6,326 bases of DNA, from NCBI GenBank assembly GCA_016219235.1, contig JACRBO010000667.1, positions 1-6,326 of the forward strand, in the 5' to 3' direction. Position numbers and translations under genes: made by a program. The notes beneath the pieces were generated by a model. The model worked only from the letters and a program-made list of their open reading frames with translations. It ran no database searches and was not told the DNA's origin. Source of the DNA: Chloroflexota bacterium. Lineage in GTDB: Bacteria; Chloroflexota; Anaerolineae; Fen-1058. Positions 5,211-6,326 of the stretch are shown piece after piece (position 1 is the first letter of the stretch; each line of letters opens with the position of its first letter).

Positions 5211-6326
5211 CTACTGGCGCCCGTTGGCATTCGGTGACGGTTTCGCTTCTGACAACTTTGCCAGTACCTCATCCAATTTAGCCAGTGTCTGATTCAGTTG
5301 CTTGAGCGAAGCCGCCGGGCTGGCGTCTGCCGGACTACTGTCCGCCGTGTCTTGCGATGCGGGCGCAGGCAGGGCCAATTGCTTGCGAGGGGCGGGGCTG
5401 TTTTCCAGAATGCGGCGCAGCACGATCGGATCATAGTTTGACCGTTGAAGTTCGGTCAGTTCCGCATCGACCAGGCGTTGATTCAGGACGATGCCGTGTC
5501 GGCTCAATAAATCGGCGTAATACGTGTAGTTCTCCGCGAGTTTCACCGTCACCGTTTCAAACCCATGCCGGGCCACCGTAAGGCGCGTGCTGTATCGCAT
5601 GATGTTGTAGAACGACATCTCGTGGTCTTTGCCGTCCGGCTCCACCAGCACGATGTCCACTTCCGGGTGCGTCTTGCGCAGCTGCTTGATGTGATACAGC
5701 AGGCCGGAATGCGTTTGAATGCGCGTCACCTGCGACGCGACGGCCGTAAAGCCTTTATCGCCGAGCAGGCCGCCATCGGGACCGAAGAACGGAATCGACA
5801 TGCGATCACCGTTGTCGAAGGGCACCAGCGGATTGATGCAGATGATCAACGTCGCGCCGTGCTCGATCGCCAGATCGAGGCTGGCATTGCCGCGCACGCT
5901 GCCATCGATGTAATCGTGATCGGCGATGCGCACCGGCTTGTAGAGAATGGGCACAGCGGTCGACGCGGCCACGGCCAGCGAGATCGGCACATTTTGATTG
6001 CTGTCGCGCCCGAACACGGCGCGCTGCCCCGTGTCCAGATCGGTAGCGATGATATAGAGATCGCGCTTGAGCCGGTCAAAATGATCGGTGCCACCGTGAG
6101 TCGTGATGGCATGGTGGATGTAGCGCCCCAGCGCCTGGCTGTCGTAAAATCCGGCGGGCAGGGCCTCGGACAGGGACCAGATAAAATCAAACAGGGTCAT
6201 GTCCTTCAAATAACGCAGATAGTGCGACCACGCCCCGGAGATGGTCCTGGGCAGCTTCGCGCCCAGTTGCAGCAGATCGCGCGGGTCAAAGTAAAACAGA
6301 TCGCCGCGCTCGATGGCGCGGATATC
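5211..6326 (-). CDS. Patatin-like phospholipase, 5' end beyond window
   Basis: Predicted lipid acyl hydrolase of the patatin family (Ser-Asp dyad). The reading frame is open to the right edge, giving 371 visible residues; a TTG at 6209 is in frame but is not the true start, because family-like sequence (DLFYFDPRDLL, GAKLPRTISG) continues upstream. The GxSxG nucleophile elbow and oxyanion Gly-rich loop are expected N-terminal of the window and are not seen. Visible motifs, counted from the right edge: YIIATDLDTGQRAVF (about 91-105), AASTAVPILYKPVRI (120-134) and the catalytic-Asp motif D141-GSVRGNASLDLAIEHG, with the Asp codon at 5904-5906; DGS replaces the commoner DGA/DGG. The last about 60 residues are a Pro/Ala/Ser linker (PAPASQDTADSSPADASPA) and a short Leu/Lys helix (LKQLNQTLAKLDEVLAKL) that may be a coiled coil. 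The gene is convergent with the EcsC gene. Confidence 0.88.
   Translation of the reverse strand, partial: DIRAIERGDLFYFDPRDLLQLGAKLPRTISGAWSHYLRYLKDMTLFDFIWSLSEALPAGFYDSQALGRYIHHAITTHGGTDHFDRLKRDLYIIATDLDTGQRAVFGRDSNQNVPISLAVAASTAVPILYKPVRIADHDYIDGSVRGNASLDLAIEHGATLIICINPLVPFDNGDRMSIPFFGPDGGLLGDKGFTAVASQVTRIQTHSGLLYHIKQLRKTHPEVDIVLVEPDGKDHEMSFYNIMRYSTRLTVARHGFETVTVKLAENYTYYADLLSRHGIVLNQRLVDAELTELQRSNYDPIVLRRILENSPAPRKQLALPAPASQDTADSSPADASPAASLKQLNQTLAKLDEVLAKLSEAKPSPNANGRQ

Overview
The window looks like a chromosomal piece of a GC-rich bacterium, most likely a member of the Chloroflexota (Anaerolineae-like). This is inferred from three things: a secreted LysM protein with long Thr/Pro 'TPTPT/TWTP' linkers, a 7-TM/GAF/histidine-kinase-like protein with an aberrant H-box, and an oxidoreductase of the GAD-motif MDR type. 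No rRNA or other phylogenetic marker is present, so the assignment is tentative. No tRNA, CRISPR array, transposase or phage gene was seen.

Layout: (1) bases 1-546, minus strand, the N-terminal part of a medium-chain (quinone-reductase/zinc-type) dehydrogenase that runs off the left edge. (2) 547-826, a divergent intergenic region with a 61-nt near-perfect palindrome (REP-like), a smaller AT-rich inverted repeat, and a TATAAT promoter lying almost on the start codon of the next gene. (3) 827-3247, plus strand, a membrane sensor with seven predicted TM helices, a GAF domain, a long coiled coil and a histidine-kinase core whose phospho-acceptor His is replaced by Gln. (4) 3244-4188, plus strand, overlapping the previous stop by ATGA: a membrane-anchored protein with two LysM domains and a Thr/Pro-rich tail. 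(5) 4189-4401, an intergenic region with a second copy of the REP-like palindrome, followed by a short T-run that could terminate the operon. (6) 4402-5127, plus strand, an EcsC-family protein. (7) 5211-6326, minus strand and convergent with it, a patatin-like phospholipase whose N-terminus and nucleophile elbow lie beyond the right edge.

The central unit is the two-gene operon of a histidine-kinase-like sensor and a LysM surface protein. Their translational coupling suggests a shared job at the cell envelope, such as a peptidoglycan/glycan-binding partner and a membrane signalling protein. No response regulator is present in the window, and loss of the phosphorylatable His makes conventional two-component signalling by this protein unlikely. 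The dehydrogenase, EcsC and patatin genes show no clear functional tie to that pair.

The most useful observations are the His-to-Gln H-box with an otherwise intact ATP-binding core, its coupling to the LysM gene, the two structure-conserving palindromic repeats, and the near-leaderless promoter arrangement.
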